Positions 7,039-13,768 of a stretch of DNA of 15,177 nucleotides are shown here, piece after piece. Origin of the DNA: Chlamydiota bacterium (GTDB taxonomy: Bacteria > Auribacterota > UBA3054 > B51-G9); contig JAUVKG010000022.1 of assembly GCA_030596365.1 (NCBI GenBank), forward strand, positions 1-15,177, in the 5' to 3' direction. Made by a program: the position numbers and the translations under genes. The notes below the pieces were generated by a model. That model had not been told where the DNA came from. It searched no databases and worked only from the letters and a program-made list of their open reading frames with translations. Position 1 is the stretch's first letter; each line of letters begins with the position of its first letter.

Positions 7039-7079
7039 ATAAAACTTCACTAAAACTTAAAAACCTACACTAAACAAAA

Positions 7080-8468
7080 ATGAATATCTTAGCTTTTGAT
7101 ATCGGCGCGAGCAGCGGCCGCGCAATTATAGGAAAATATGACGGTGATAAACTTACGTTAGAAGAAGTCCACCGTTTCACCAACGGAACGACAAAGATTC
7201 GCGGACATTTATATTGGAATATCACGCATCTATATTCGGAACTTCAAACAGGAATTAAAAAAGCGCAGGAAGTCTGCGAAATAACTTCTTTCGGAATTGA
7301 TACCTGGGGCGTTGATGGCGCATTTATCGGCGCAAACGATACTTTACTAGCTCTTCCTTACGGTTACCGCGAATTCTCTCCTGAGAATATGGAAGAGTGC
7401 ATAAATGAATTTGGTGCTGCGGAACTTTATAACCAAACAGGAATACAGTTCCTGCCTTACAATACTATTTTCCAACTTTACAAACACAAAAAAGAAGATA
7501 ATCCGTTGCTGAAAATTGCTGAAAAATTCCTCTTTATTCCGGATTATCTCCGTTTCCTCCTCACAGGCGAAAAACATACGGAATACACAATCGCTTCCAC
7601 CGGTCAATTATTAGATCCGCACACAAGAAATTGGAATCCGGATTTATTTGAAAAAATCGGGGTTCCTCAGGAATTAATGGGCAAAATTGTTGAATCAGGC
7701 ACTTTCTGCGGTACAATTGACGGCACAAATATTAAAGCCATAGCCGTTGCGGGACACGATACAGGTTCCGCTGTTGTTTCTGTTCCTGCTGATAGTTCGA
7801 GTGATAACTGGGCTTGGATGAGTTCGGGCACGTGGTCGATTATGGGTATAGAAACAAAAGAACCGATAGTTTCTGAAGGCGGCTTTGCAGATAATTTTTC
7901 AAATGAAGGCGGCGCTTACGGAACTATAAGATTCTGTAAAAATATTATGGGGATGTGGCTCGAACAGGAATGCAGAAGAATATGGAGTGAAGAAGGTAAA
8001 GAATATTCTTTCGATGAAATGGAAGAAATGGTGAAAAGCACTCCACCTAACGGACCAATTATTGACACACGTGATTTGAGATTTATGCTTCCAGACAATA
8101 TGATTGAAGAAATTCAAGCTGTTTGCCGAGAAACTAATCAAAAAGTTCCCGAAACAGTAGGCGAAATTTTACGCTGCGTTTATGAAAGTCTCGCTGCCGC
8201 GTACAAACAAACACTTGACGAAATCATTTCAGTTTCAGGGAAAAAGATTGATAAACTGCACATTGTCGGTGGTGGATCACAAAATGAAATGCTTAATCAA
8301 ATGACCGCTGATTTATGCGGAATTACTATTGAAACCGGACCAATTGAAGGTACGGCAATCGGTAATTTATTAGTTCAATTAATTGCGAATGGCGAATTAA
8401 AAGATATGAACGAAGCGCGCCACCTTGTAAAAAAATCATTTACGACAAAGGTATACAAAGTAACATAA
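7080..8468 (+). CDS. rhaB: Rhamnulokinase
   Basis: ATP-dependent kinase making L-rhamnulose-1-phosphate, the substrate of the fusion enzyme encoded just upstream. It is a FGGY-family sugar kinase of 462 residues (E. coli RhaB is 489). Phosphate-binding DIGASSGR is at 7-14, GIDTWGVD at 72-79 and YNQTGIQFLPYNTIFQL around 117-133. AGHDT carries the putative catalytic base Asp227. SSGTWSIMG, NEGGAYGTIRFCKNIMGMWL and the C-terminal nucleotide-binding HIVGGGSQNEMLNQM complete the signature. These blocks match RhaB more closely than fuculokinase, xylulokinase or glycerol kinase. The ATG at 7080 gives the expected N-terminus; no Shine-Dalgarno motif is visible. It is probably co-transcribed with the fusion gene, but the repeat-filled 193-bp spacer leaves room for differential expression. 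The gene ends in a palindrome. Confidence 0.95.
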   Translation: MNILAFDIGASSGRAIIGKYDGDKLTLEEVHRFTNGTTKIRGHLYWNITHLYSELQTGIKKAQEVCEITSFGIDTWGVDGAFIGANDTLLALPYGYREFSPENMEECINEFGAAELYNQTGIQFLPYNTIFQLYKHKKEDNPLLKIAEKFLFIPDYLRFLLTGEKHTEYTIASTGQLLDPHTRNWNPDLFEKIGVPQELMGKIVESGTFCGTIDGTNIKAIAVAGHDTGSAVVSVPADSSSDNWAWMSSGTWSIMGIETKEPIVSEGGFADNFSNEGGAYGTIRFCKNIMGMWLEQECRRIWSEEGKEYSFDEMEEMVKSTPPNGPIIDTRDLRFMLPDNMIEEIQAVCRETNQKVPETVGEILRCVYESLAAAYKQTLDEIISVSGKKIDKLHIVGGGSQNEMLNQMTADLCGITIETGPIEGTAIGNLLVQLIANGELKDMNEARHLVKKSFTTKVYKVT

Positions 8469-8482
8469 GCTTCCAGCTTATG
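8464..8482 (+). repeat. Palindrome overlapping the rhaB stop codon
   Basis: Arms cataagc and gcttatg surround loop ttcca; the TAA stop is inside the left arm. No T-tract follows. It is similar in design to 13769-13787 (cacaagca/tgcttgtg). Directly after it, an inverted-orientation octamer pair (tggattat, tggattg) matches the CCANNANT family. Confidence 0.6.
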
Positions 8483-8497
8483 GATTATTGGATTGAG

Positions 8498-8554
8498 TCC
8501 CCCTTTTCTAAAGTGGAACATCCCGATTATTCCATCGGGAGTGGGTTCGGGGGA
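8498..8554. repeat. Nested palindrome with CCCCC/GGGGG ends
   Basis: The outer arms are tccccc (8498-8503) and ggggga (8549-8554). The inner stem is tcccgat (8521-8527) with atcggga (8534-8540) and a six-base loop. It looks like a small intergenic palindromic repeat between rhaB and the next gene. It could also slow or end transcription, although the T-run after it (8555-8558) is only four bases. Confidence 0.6.
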
Positions 8555-8605
8555 TTTTAATTTGGATTGATGTCAGCACAAATCATCGATTGAAAATAAA
8601 AAGTC

Positions 8606-9043
8606 ATGACTATTAAAAAAGCTTATTGTATCGCTTATATTTTAATGCTTCCACTTTTGTTTTGCTGGGCATTAGAAGGGTTAGGCACTCTTGGCGATGG
8701 AGCAACATCTACTTCTAGATACATAATTCCTCTATGGGGAAATCTTGTTGCAACAATACAGTTAAATTTGATTATTCATATTTGGCGGAATATTGAAACT
8801 CCCCCGGAGTTCGATTTTAGAATTTTGCTTCATTTAGCTCTTGATTTACCATTTATTATTTCTGTTGCACGCTTTCCAATTTATATATTCAAATCATTTG
8901 ATAGTAATTCACTATTTTTTCAATTTATCATTGTGATTGTCGTAAATCTTGTGTTAGCGATATATTTAAGCAATTGTTATTGGATTCCATCTGTCAAAAA
9001 TAAGAAAAAACTCCCCTCCTTACCAAGGAGGGGTGGCCGATAG
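8606..9043 (+). CDS. Small four-helix membrane protein of unknown function
   Basis: A 145-residue hydrophobic protein that I do not recognise. Four membrane segments are apparent at about 5-24, 41-62, 74-93 and 103-127, followed by a short basic tail. The last ten residues (LPSLPRRGGR, 136-145) and the TAG stop are encoded by the palindromic repeat starting at 9011. The original 3' end may therefore have been replaced by repeat insertion, or the repeat may simply have landed at a disordered C-terminus. No Shine-Dalgarno motif is visible before the ATG at 8606. There is no clear functional link to rhaB, which ends 137 bp upstream. It is probably real, because the hydrophobic-helix pattern and codon use are consistent, but the product is hypothetical. 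Confidence 0.65.
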   Translation: MTIKKAYCIAYILMLPLLFCWALEGLGTLGDGATSTSRYIIPLWGNLVATIQLNLIIHIWRNIETPPEFDFRILLHLALDLPFIISVARFPIYIFKSFDSNSLFFQFIIVIVVNLVLAIYLSNCYWIPSVKNKKKLPSLPRRGGR

Positions 9044-9056
9044 GCCGGGGTGGTTC
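9011..9056 (+). repeat. GGAGGGGTGG...GGGGTGGTT palindromic repeat, copy 1
   Basis: A perfect 9-bp stem cccctcctt/aaggagggg (9013-9021 with 9025-9033) is followed by a ggcc/ggcc mini-stem and then the trailer ggggtggttc. A copy in opposite orientation is at 13411-13453. This wording recurs in many bacterial genomes as an intergenic repeat. Here it overlaps the end of the membrane-protein gene. Confidence 0.8.
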
Positions 9057-9111
9057 TCATATTAGCAAAAGGTTTTTAACAAAAAAATCAATGAAACCCG
9101 ATAAAATTCAA

Positions 9112-9192
9112 TCGACAGCAACGAAGTAACGCTGTACTCATGTTCATCATGGTCGACAGCTAACGAAGTAACACTGTACTCATGTTCATCAT
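9112..9192. repeat. Two-copy 41-bp-period direct repeat
   Basis: Unit 1 (9112-9150) and unit 2 (9153-9192) both begin tcgacagc, share aacgaagtaac and end actcatgttcatcat. They differ by one inserted base and one substitution. The second unit contains an in-frame ATG at 9182, which is why the true lipoprotein start is placed downstream at 9233. A diverged, reverse-oriented third copy may lie at 3351-3380. Confidence 0.85.
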
Positions 9193-9232
9193 TTTTTATA
9201 ATGATAAAACACAAAATATATTGAGACAAAAA

Positions 9233-11689
9233 ATGTTAATTAAAAAATTAAAATTAGCAATATTTATTTTTATATTATGCCTGTTTGGATGCAGTAAACA
9301 GGATGAGCTGCCATTTCCTAAAACACCACCTCTAAAATCTCCCGCCTCTGCTTATGCAGCAAAGACCAACCGAGCATTACCCCTGCAGTCCGATAAATCA
9401 TCAATAACAAATGTTTTAACGGGGAATATAATCCAAATTATCGGTTCTGTACATTTTGAGTCGGGAAAAGTGGCAACCGGTGTTTTTGTATGGGCTGAAT
9501 GTTTTCCTCGTGAAGATATGTGTAGAATGTTTCTTGAATCTTATGATGGCGATGGTAATAGAGTTAAAAGTTCAATAACCAGAACCGACGAAGAAGGTAA
9601 TTTTGTTGTAAATTTCCCATCAAATAATCTGGATTTTTTAATAAAAGCTGTGGCTGAAAATTATATGCCTGTTACTGATGGTCCATGGTCATGTGCAAAC
9701 GCGCCGACAGATCCTTTAGATTTAATTATAAAGGATACCGGTGGAAGAATCGCCGGGACTTTTTCAACTGCTGATGGAACTCCATTAACGAATGTTACCG
9801 CTGAATATTTAGTGCGGGAAAACGGACATGGTTATGAATGTAAATTATCACTGGAAATTGATCCTGACGGAAGTTTTATAAGCAAACCATTGTCTGTTGG
9901 TCAACAAGAAATTAATTTTCATTCTTTTGGTCAGAATGAACAGCGAAAAATTGTTACAATTGCTAAAGAAACTTTAACTTCTCTTGATGTAATATTTGAT
10001 CCAATTCTTTTTAACATAATAACCGGAATTGTTGTTGATGCAACATACACAACACCGGTAGAAAATGTGCAAATTACATTAGGTTCGTATTATATGGGCA
10101 AAACAAATTCACCAATGACAGACGAAAATGGTGTTTTCTGGATTAAAACGGACCAATATTATGCAAATATAAAATTGTCACATCCCGATTACGCACCATT
10201 TAAGCAACTCATATATTTTACCCAAACACCTCATCCGATTTTATATATGTCATGTGCGGCAACGGTAATTACGCGAATATATGATTATAATGGATTAGAA
10301 GTAACAAATTGTGAAGCATATTTAGCGTCTGTGTCCGAAAGTAATAAAACACTTCGTTCAGTCCATATTTTTGGAAAAAAAGAAGAGAATGAAACCATTA
10401 TAACAAATATCCCACCTCATTTATCTCCGTATAGAGTCGTTGTGTATCGATCGCCGGCAACGAAATGGGAAGCTTTGTCGTTAAGTAAAATGTTCAAATT
10501 AGAGGAAGGAGAAACGAGGGAATTTGATATTTTTCTTAAGCCGCCAGCCTGGTTAGAGCTTAATTTTTTGCAAAAAGTAAACACTAAAGATGTTAATATC
10601 CATGTTAGTCAGATTACAAATAGAAAAGGAAATCGTTTTTCTTCCTTTGTGAATAATTCTTTTGAAGTTACCGATAAAAAATGGTGGACAAAATTGTTTC
10701 CCGGTGAAGTTACCGGCAAAAAGTGGCAGGCAGAATTGTTTCCCGGTAAATTCCATGTAACTGTGGACTATTTGGACGATAGAGTTCTTGGAACTAATAT
10801 TGTGCTAACGTCATTAAAAACATTTTATTTGCCGGTTATTATTTTTAATGCGTATTGGAACGGGGTGATAAAAGGTGAAGTTTATGATCTTCGTGGTAAT
10901 CCTTTGGAATGCCATGCTTATGCATGGCAAACAGGAATTACAGACGAAAATCCTTATAAATCATACAATCCTAATACAGTTTCAGAAAGTTTTCTTGAAA
11001 ATGAAAAACGATGGAAACAGACCAAACATTACCAAAGTTGTATATCATTTTCTCATAAATTCAGCATTGAAAAATTGAATCCTGATGATCGGTATGACCT
11101 TAGTGTGAGTGTTCGGGGAGCGCATACAAATTTCTTTCTAAAAGGAATTGCGCCAAATGGACCACCGATTAAACTCATTGCGCCAAATATGTATCGTGTA
11201 ACCGGTAGAATCATTGACGAGAATGGTAAACCGTTGCAAGTGAAGACTCGGGACAACAGTCGGGAATTTGAGTCGGTTGGAGAACTAATTTTCTCACCAT
11301 TGCCTGCCGGTACGCACAAATTGTCCATAATGCCGAAAGATCATGTCCAAATAATAAAAAAGGTAACAATTACTGACGATGATGTTGATTTGGGAGAAAT
11401 AGTTGCTAAAAAAGGAATAACTGTTTCCGGGCGGGTTGTTGACCAATCCGGCAAACCTGTTTCAAGATGTCGAATCCGGTTTTCAAGCAAAACGGGAACC
11501 CGTTGGGCATATGGCAAGACTGACGAAAACGGTAAATTTGTTCAGCAGGGATCATCACCGGATCAGCATATAGAACTTGAAATTTCCAATTATGCTGATG
11601 ATTACAGAAAAAAGTTATGCAAAACTATTGGCCCGTTTGATCAGGAAAAGGTAGATATTGGTGACATTGAAGTTAATGTAGACGAATAA
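9233..11689 (+). CDS. Large lipoprotein with carboxypeptidase-regulatory-like beta-sandwich repeats
   Basis: An 818-residue predicted surface or periplasmic lipoprotein. The Met at 9233 is preferred to the in-frame ATG at 9182 because it places a lipoprotein signal at the N-terminus: basic LIKKLKL, a hydrophobic core, lipobox LFGC with Cys20. After a proline-rich linker there are at least six beta-sandwich units of the carboxypeptidase-regulatory-like/CnaB type, recognisable from G-x-V/I-x-D-x-x-G-x-P-L/V ... T-D-E-N/G-G-x-F. Clear examples are ITGIVVDATYTTPVENV with TDENGVFWI, GVIKGEVYDLRGNPL, VTGRIIDENGKPL and VSGRVVDQSGKPVSRC with TDENGKFV. No catalytic domain is visible, so an adhesion, scaffold or carbohydrate-contact role is only a guess. 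A 14-residue tandem duplication lies mid-protein. It ends before an AT-rich convergent spacer (11690-11807) with no convincing terminator. Confidence 0.85.
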   Translation: MLIKKLKLAIFIFILCLFGCSKQDELPFPKTPPLKSPASAYAAKTNRALPLQSDKSSITNVLTGNIIQIIGSVHFESGKVATGVFVWAECFPREDMCRMFLESYDGDGNRVKSSITRTDEEGNFVVNFPSNNLDFLIKAVAENYMPVTDGPWSCANAPTDPLDLIIKDTGGRIAGTFSTADGTPLTNVTAEYLVRENGHGYECKLSLEIDPDGSFISKPLSVGQQEINFHSFGQNEQRKIVTIAKETLTSLDVIFDPILFNIITGIVVDATYTTPVENVQITLGSYYMGKTNSPMTDENGVFWIKTDQYYANIKLSHPDYAPFKQLIYFTQTPHPILYMSCAATVITRIYDYNGLEVTNCEAYLASVSESNKTLRSVHIFGKKEENETIITNIPPHLSPYRVVVYRSPATKWEALSLSKMFKLEEGETREFDIFLKPPAWLELNFLQKVNTKDVNIHVSQITNRKGNRFSSFVNNSFEVTDKKWWTKLFPGEVTGKKWQAELFPGKFHVTVDYLDDRVLGTNIVLTSLKTFYLPVIIFNAYWNGVIKGEVYDLRGNPLECHAYAWQTGITDENPYKSYNPNTVSESFLENEKRWKQTKHYQSCISFSHKFSIEKLNPDDRYDLSVSVRGAHTNFFLKGIAPNGPPIKLIAPNMYRVTGRIIDENGKPLQVKTRDNSREFESVGELIFSPLPAGTHKLSIMPKDHVQIIKKVTITDDDVDLGEIVAKKGITVSGRVVDQSGKPVSRCRIRFSSKTGTRWAYGKTDENGKFVQQGSSPDQHIELEISNYADDYRKKLCKTIGPFDQEKVDIGDIEVNVDE
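10664..10747 (+). repeat. In-frame 42-bp tandem duplication in the lipoprotein gene
   Basis: Two adjacent 42-bp units (10664-10705 and 10706-10747) encode EVTDKKWWTKLFPG and EVTGKKWQAELFPG. They match at 35 of 42 bases. Six of the seven differences change amino acids, so the duplication is not new. Confidence 0.95.
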
Positions 11690-11807
11690 TCCCCACGTTA
11701 TATTTATTTTACATAATAAAATCTATAAGTAGTTATAATTTACTGAAAATATAAAATAAACTAGTTAATATTATTTAAGCGGGGTCGGACCGAGTTAAGT
11801 TATTGTT

Positions 11808-12065
11808 TTAATCGCCGTAGTGAGTTCTTGTTCTATGTATAAAAACAATGTGAGAATCTTCATCTATTGAATATACAATTCTGTCTGAATAACTTAATTT
11901 TACGGAGTAGAAATCTTTAAGGTCGCCGACAAGTTTTTTCCCCGTATGCGGTTCAACAGCGATTCTGTTTATAAGAATTTTTTTGAGTTTTTTTTTGAGA
12001 GGCGGGGATAATTTTTTTGTATCCTTAAACGCCTCTTTTGTAAATCTTATTTCGTAAGGCGACAT
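11808..12065 (-). CDS. RelE/ParE-superfamily toxin of a type II toxin-antitoxin system
   Basis: An 85-residue basic protein, typical in size for RelE/ParE toxins. N-terminal SPYEIRFTKEAFKDTKKLSPPLKKKLKKIL is the usual beta-strand plus lysine-rich helical hairpin. The middle PHTGKKLVGDLKDFYSVKLSYSDRIVYSID is the core beta-sheet with the expected conserved Arg, and the end is VFIHRTRTHYGD. RelE-type members cut mRNA on the ribosome; ParE-type members poison gyrase. The C-terminal His/Arg/Tyr set leans toward an mRNA-cleaving type, but this is inference. The start codon overlaps the antitoxin stop by one base (TAATG), so translation is coupled to the antitoxin. Confidence 0.85.
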   Translation of the reverse strand: MSPYEIRFTKEAFKDTKKLSPPLKKKLKKILINRIAVEPHTGKKLVGDLKDFYSVKLSYSDRIVYSIDEDSHIVFIHRTRTHYGD

Positions 12066-12325
12066 TATTCGTCTCCAAAAACTTCATCAATAGAAAATGT
12101 TTCACCATTATTCATTTGATCAACAGAATGTTTCATACTTTCACGAAAACCGGGAATCGAAAGTAAATTAAGCGTTTCTACCATGCTTTCATATTCTTCA
12201 GCCGAGATCAACACCGCTGTTCCTGAAAGATGACTAATATGGTAAATCTGATGTTTTTGAGTAGCGCTTTTAACAATATCAAAAAAAGATTGTCTTGCCT
12301 TAGTTGCAGTAATAATTTTATTCAT
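12065..12325 (-). CDS. Phd/YefM-family antitoxin
   Basis: An 86-residue antitoxin that neutralises the downstream toxin and represses the shared promoter. The N-terminus MNKIITATKARQSFFDIVKSA is the Phd/YefM DNA-binding fold. VLISAEEYESMVETLNLL is the family signature before the linker. The acidic tail (SVDQMNNGETFSIDEVFGDE) is the expected toxin-wrapping segment. It is the first gene of the pair, as usual, and is directly preceded by a strong promoter and palindromic operator. The ATG at 12325 is the only start that gives a complete Phd fold. Confidence 0.88.
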   Translation of the reverse strand: MNKIITATKARQSFFDIVKSATQKHQIYHISHLSGTAVLISAEEYESMVETLNLLSIPGFRESMKHSVDQMNNGETFSIDEVFGDE

Positions 12326-12335
12326 AGCCGACCTT

Positions 12336-12357
12336 TATGTACGTTATTATGTACATA
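12336..12357 (-). promoter_or_regulatory. Palindromic operator of the toxin-antitoxin operon
   Basis: Perfect 7-bp arms tatgtac and gtacata are separated by 8 bp, and the outer arm touches the -10 box. Its position between the promoter and antitoxin ATG fits autorepression by the Phd-type antitoxin or the toxin-antitoxin complex. The core GTAC arms resemble known Phd/YefM sites, which carry short TGTACA-like palindromes. Confidence 0.75.
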
Positions 12358-12385
12358 TTATACCGCATTTTTTTTTTTTAGTCAA
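12357..12385 (-). promoter_or_regulatory. Strong sigma70 promoter with A12 spacer, toxin-antitoxin operon
   Basis: Read on the minus strand: -35 TTGACT (12385-12380), 17-bp spacer (12379-12363), -10 TATAAT (12362-12357). Twelve of the 17 spacer bases are a homopolymeric A run. Spacer length is optimal, and changes by slippage would alter promoter strength. Confidence 0.85.
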
Positions 12386-12401
12386 GCAGATGGAGAAAAA
12401 G

Positions 12402-13364
12402 TCATGTTTTGGCAAGATGTTTATTGAAAAAGTTTGCTGTCTTTTTTAATGCAATGACAGCTTCAGGTATATTGTAACAGCTTTGAAAGACATGCCACAT
12501 TCCTTCGTACAAATCCAGTTTTACATTAACGCCAGCCAGATCCATTTTTTGGTAAAGTCTGACAAAATTGCTCAGAAGAATTTCTTTTGTACCACCTTGA
12601 ATTAATGTTGGTGGAAAATCTTTTGTAAAATCACCGTAAACGGGAGAAACATAAGAATTTTTCTGATCAGCAGGATCAGCATAAGAATTTGCGCAAAACT
12701 CTAGTCCGGCTTTGTATAAAAATGCCGGTTCATTATCTTTTAAAGTGTAATACGTGTCACCAGTCTCCGTGATATCCGCCCATGGTGACCATAAAGCAAC
12801 AGCTCCGGGCATTTCAATTCCACCGTCTCTCATCTTCAAAACTGCTGAAGCCACAAGTCCGCCACCTGCGGAATCGCCGTAAATTCCCACTGATTCCGGG
12901 TTGAAATTTTTGTAAATTCCTTTAATGATTGTGATGACTTCATTAATTACAGTTTGCCATTTTGCTTTTGGAGCGAGAGAATAATCTATTGAAATAATGC
13001 GTGTTTTTATTTTATCAGCAAGGGGAACAAAATTAACAAGAGAAGCTTCTGATGAGGATAAAGTATAAGCGCCGCCGTGAATATAAACAATAATTTTACC
13101 ATTGTCTTTCCAACCCGCGGGAGTGATTTCAAGTGCAGCAACACCATTGAAATTTATTTTTTTAAGTGTTGGTTGGAATTTTTTTACAACAAGATTATTG
13201 CTTTCTTTGCTGCCGGATAAGAAATTATTATTATATTCTTCCCAGTTTTTGATGTCATTTGCGGCTGGCGTGATATTATTATCACGCATTTCACGGTTGA
13301 AAGTGGCGATAAAATCCTGAGCTTCTTGAGAAACGGTTGTGGGGATGTAGAAATCGGAGGGCAT
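12402..13364 (-). CDS. HSL-family alpha/beta hydrolase (esterase-like)
   Basis: A 320-residue soluble alpha/beta hydrolase of the hormone-sensitive-lipase group (alpha/beta hydrolase fold-3), expected to hydrolyse short acyl esters. The oxyanion motif HGGAY is at 96-100, the nucleophile elbow GDSAGG has Ser165, and the C-terminal GMWHVF supplies His291. The usual acid-bearing block, which in relatives reads roughly GSDEILLxD, is here GTKEILLSN: the expected Asp is Lys260 and the second Asp is Asn266, with Glu261 kept. The triad acid is therefore uncertain. There is no signal peptide, so it is cytosolic. The ATG at 13364 lacks a clear Shine-Dalgarno motif; five AAGGTT-type octamers start 7 bp upstream. 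The substrate is unknown. Confidence 0.87.
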   Translation of the reverse strand: MPSDFYIPTTVSQEAQDFIATFNREMRDNNITPAANDIKNWEEYNNNFLSGSKESNNLVVKKFQPTLKKINFNGVAALEITPAGWKDNGKIIVYIHGGAYTLSSSEASLVNFVPLADKIKTRIISIDYSLAPKAKWQTVINEVITIIKGIYKNFNPESVGIYGDSAGGGLVASAVLKMRDGGIEMPGAVALWSPWADITETGDTYYTLKDNEPAFLYKAGLEFCANSYADPADQKNSYVSPVYGDFTKDFPPTLIQGGTKEILLSNFVRLYQKMDLAGVNVKLDLYEGMWHVFQSCYNIPEAVIALKKTANFFNKHLAKT

Positions 13365-13370
13365 AGTAAT

Positions 13371-13410
13371 AAGGTTGAAAGGTTATAAGGTTGTAAGGTT
13401 GCAAGGTCAA
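13371..13410. repeat. Five AAGGTTNN octamers in the hydrolase leader
   Basis: Exactly 40 bp of perfect 8-nt period. Units include aaggttga, aaggttat and aaggtcaa. It begins 7 bp from the hydrolase start codon, so it occupies the ribosome-binding and leader region. Three related octamers lie at 14834-14857 before aroF. Confidence 0.9.
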
Positions 13411-13453
13411 GAACCACCCCGCCCTTCGGGCCCCCTCCTAAAACAGGAGTTGA
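13411..13453 (-). repeat. GGGGTGGTT palindromic repeat, copy 2 (reverse orientation)
   Basis: On the minus strand it shows ctcct/aggag arms, a gcccgaagggc hairpin (13421-13431) and the trailer ggggtggttc. That is the same architecture as 9011-9056, with diverged stem sequences. Confidence 0.75.
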
Positions 13454-13468
13454 GTTGAGAACTTCTAA

Positions 13469-13518
13469 GCACGGACGGACACGGACCATCACGGACGAAA
13501 CAGACGAACACGGACAAA
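13469..13518. repeat. Five ACGGAC-type decamers
   Basis: Degenerate units gcacggacgg, acacggacca, tcacggacga and two weaker ones. It is the same family and orientation as 4571-4660. A less regular stretch rich in actgcc/ccactg (13519-13548) joins it to the hairpin element. Confidence 0.8.
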
Positions 13519-13548
13519 TACTCCACTGCTCACTGCCTACTGCTTCAT

Positions 13549-13657
13549 TAATCCAAAATGTTTCGGTCGCTTCCCGAAACTCTCCGGGCGCAGCGCGTCC
13601 GTGCAGTAAATAAAATTTCGTAATCACGAAATTTCTTTATTACTGCACACCATATCC
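13549..13657. repeat. Dispersed hairpin element, copy B (long form)
   Basis: Contains a small hairpin tttcgg/ccgaaa (13561-13579). It also contains a large imperfect hairpin whose outer arms gtgcagta (13601-13608) and tactgcac (13641-13648) and inner arms aaatttcg/cgaaattt pair perfectly. Copy A at 4699-4782 shares the large hairpin but lacks about 20 bp between the two structures. Confidence 0.8.
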
Positions 13658-13767
13658 ATTAATCCACCATTTCACTAATCCATTATTCCATTATTCCAAT
13701 AATCCAATACTCCACTACTTCACCACTCCATCAATCCAATAATCCATCAATCCAATAATCCAATAAT
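13656..13767. repeat. Fourteen CCANNANT octamers
   Basis: A 112-bp array of fourteen consecutive 8-bp units in unbroken phase. The most frequent are ccaataat, ccattatt and ccatcaat. It fills the space between hairpin element B and the aroF 3' palindrome. Confidence 0.93.
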
Positions 13768-13768
13768 C

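Noticed and set aside
9182..9232. N-terminal extension of the large lipoprotein from the ATG at 9182
   Set aside because: That ATG lies inside the 41-bp tandem repeat, and the Met at 9233 gives a proper lipoprotein signal with LFGC lipobox.
11779..11800. GGGGTCGGACC string downstream of the toxin gene, resembling a common small palindromic repeat
   Set aside because: Only one arm is present, no hairpin of useful length forms and no second copy was found in the window.
12230..12427. Plus-strand open frame over the toxin-antitoxin promoter
   Set aside because: Antisense to the antitoxin and through the T12 run; phenylalanine-rich product arises from the homopolymer.
13184..13627. 147-codon minus-strand open frame
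   Set aside because: It crosses the hydrolase 5' end in another frame and a stack of repeats; no family resemblance.
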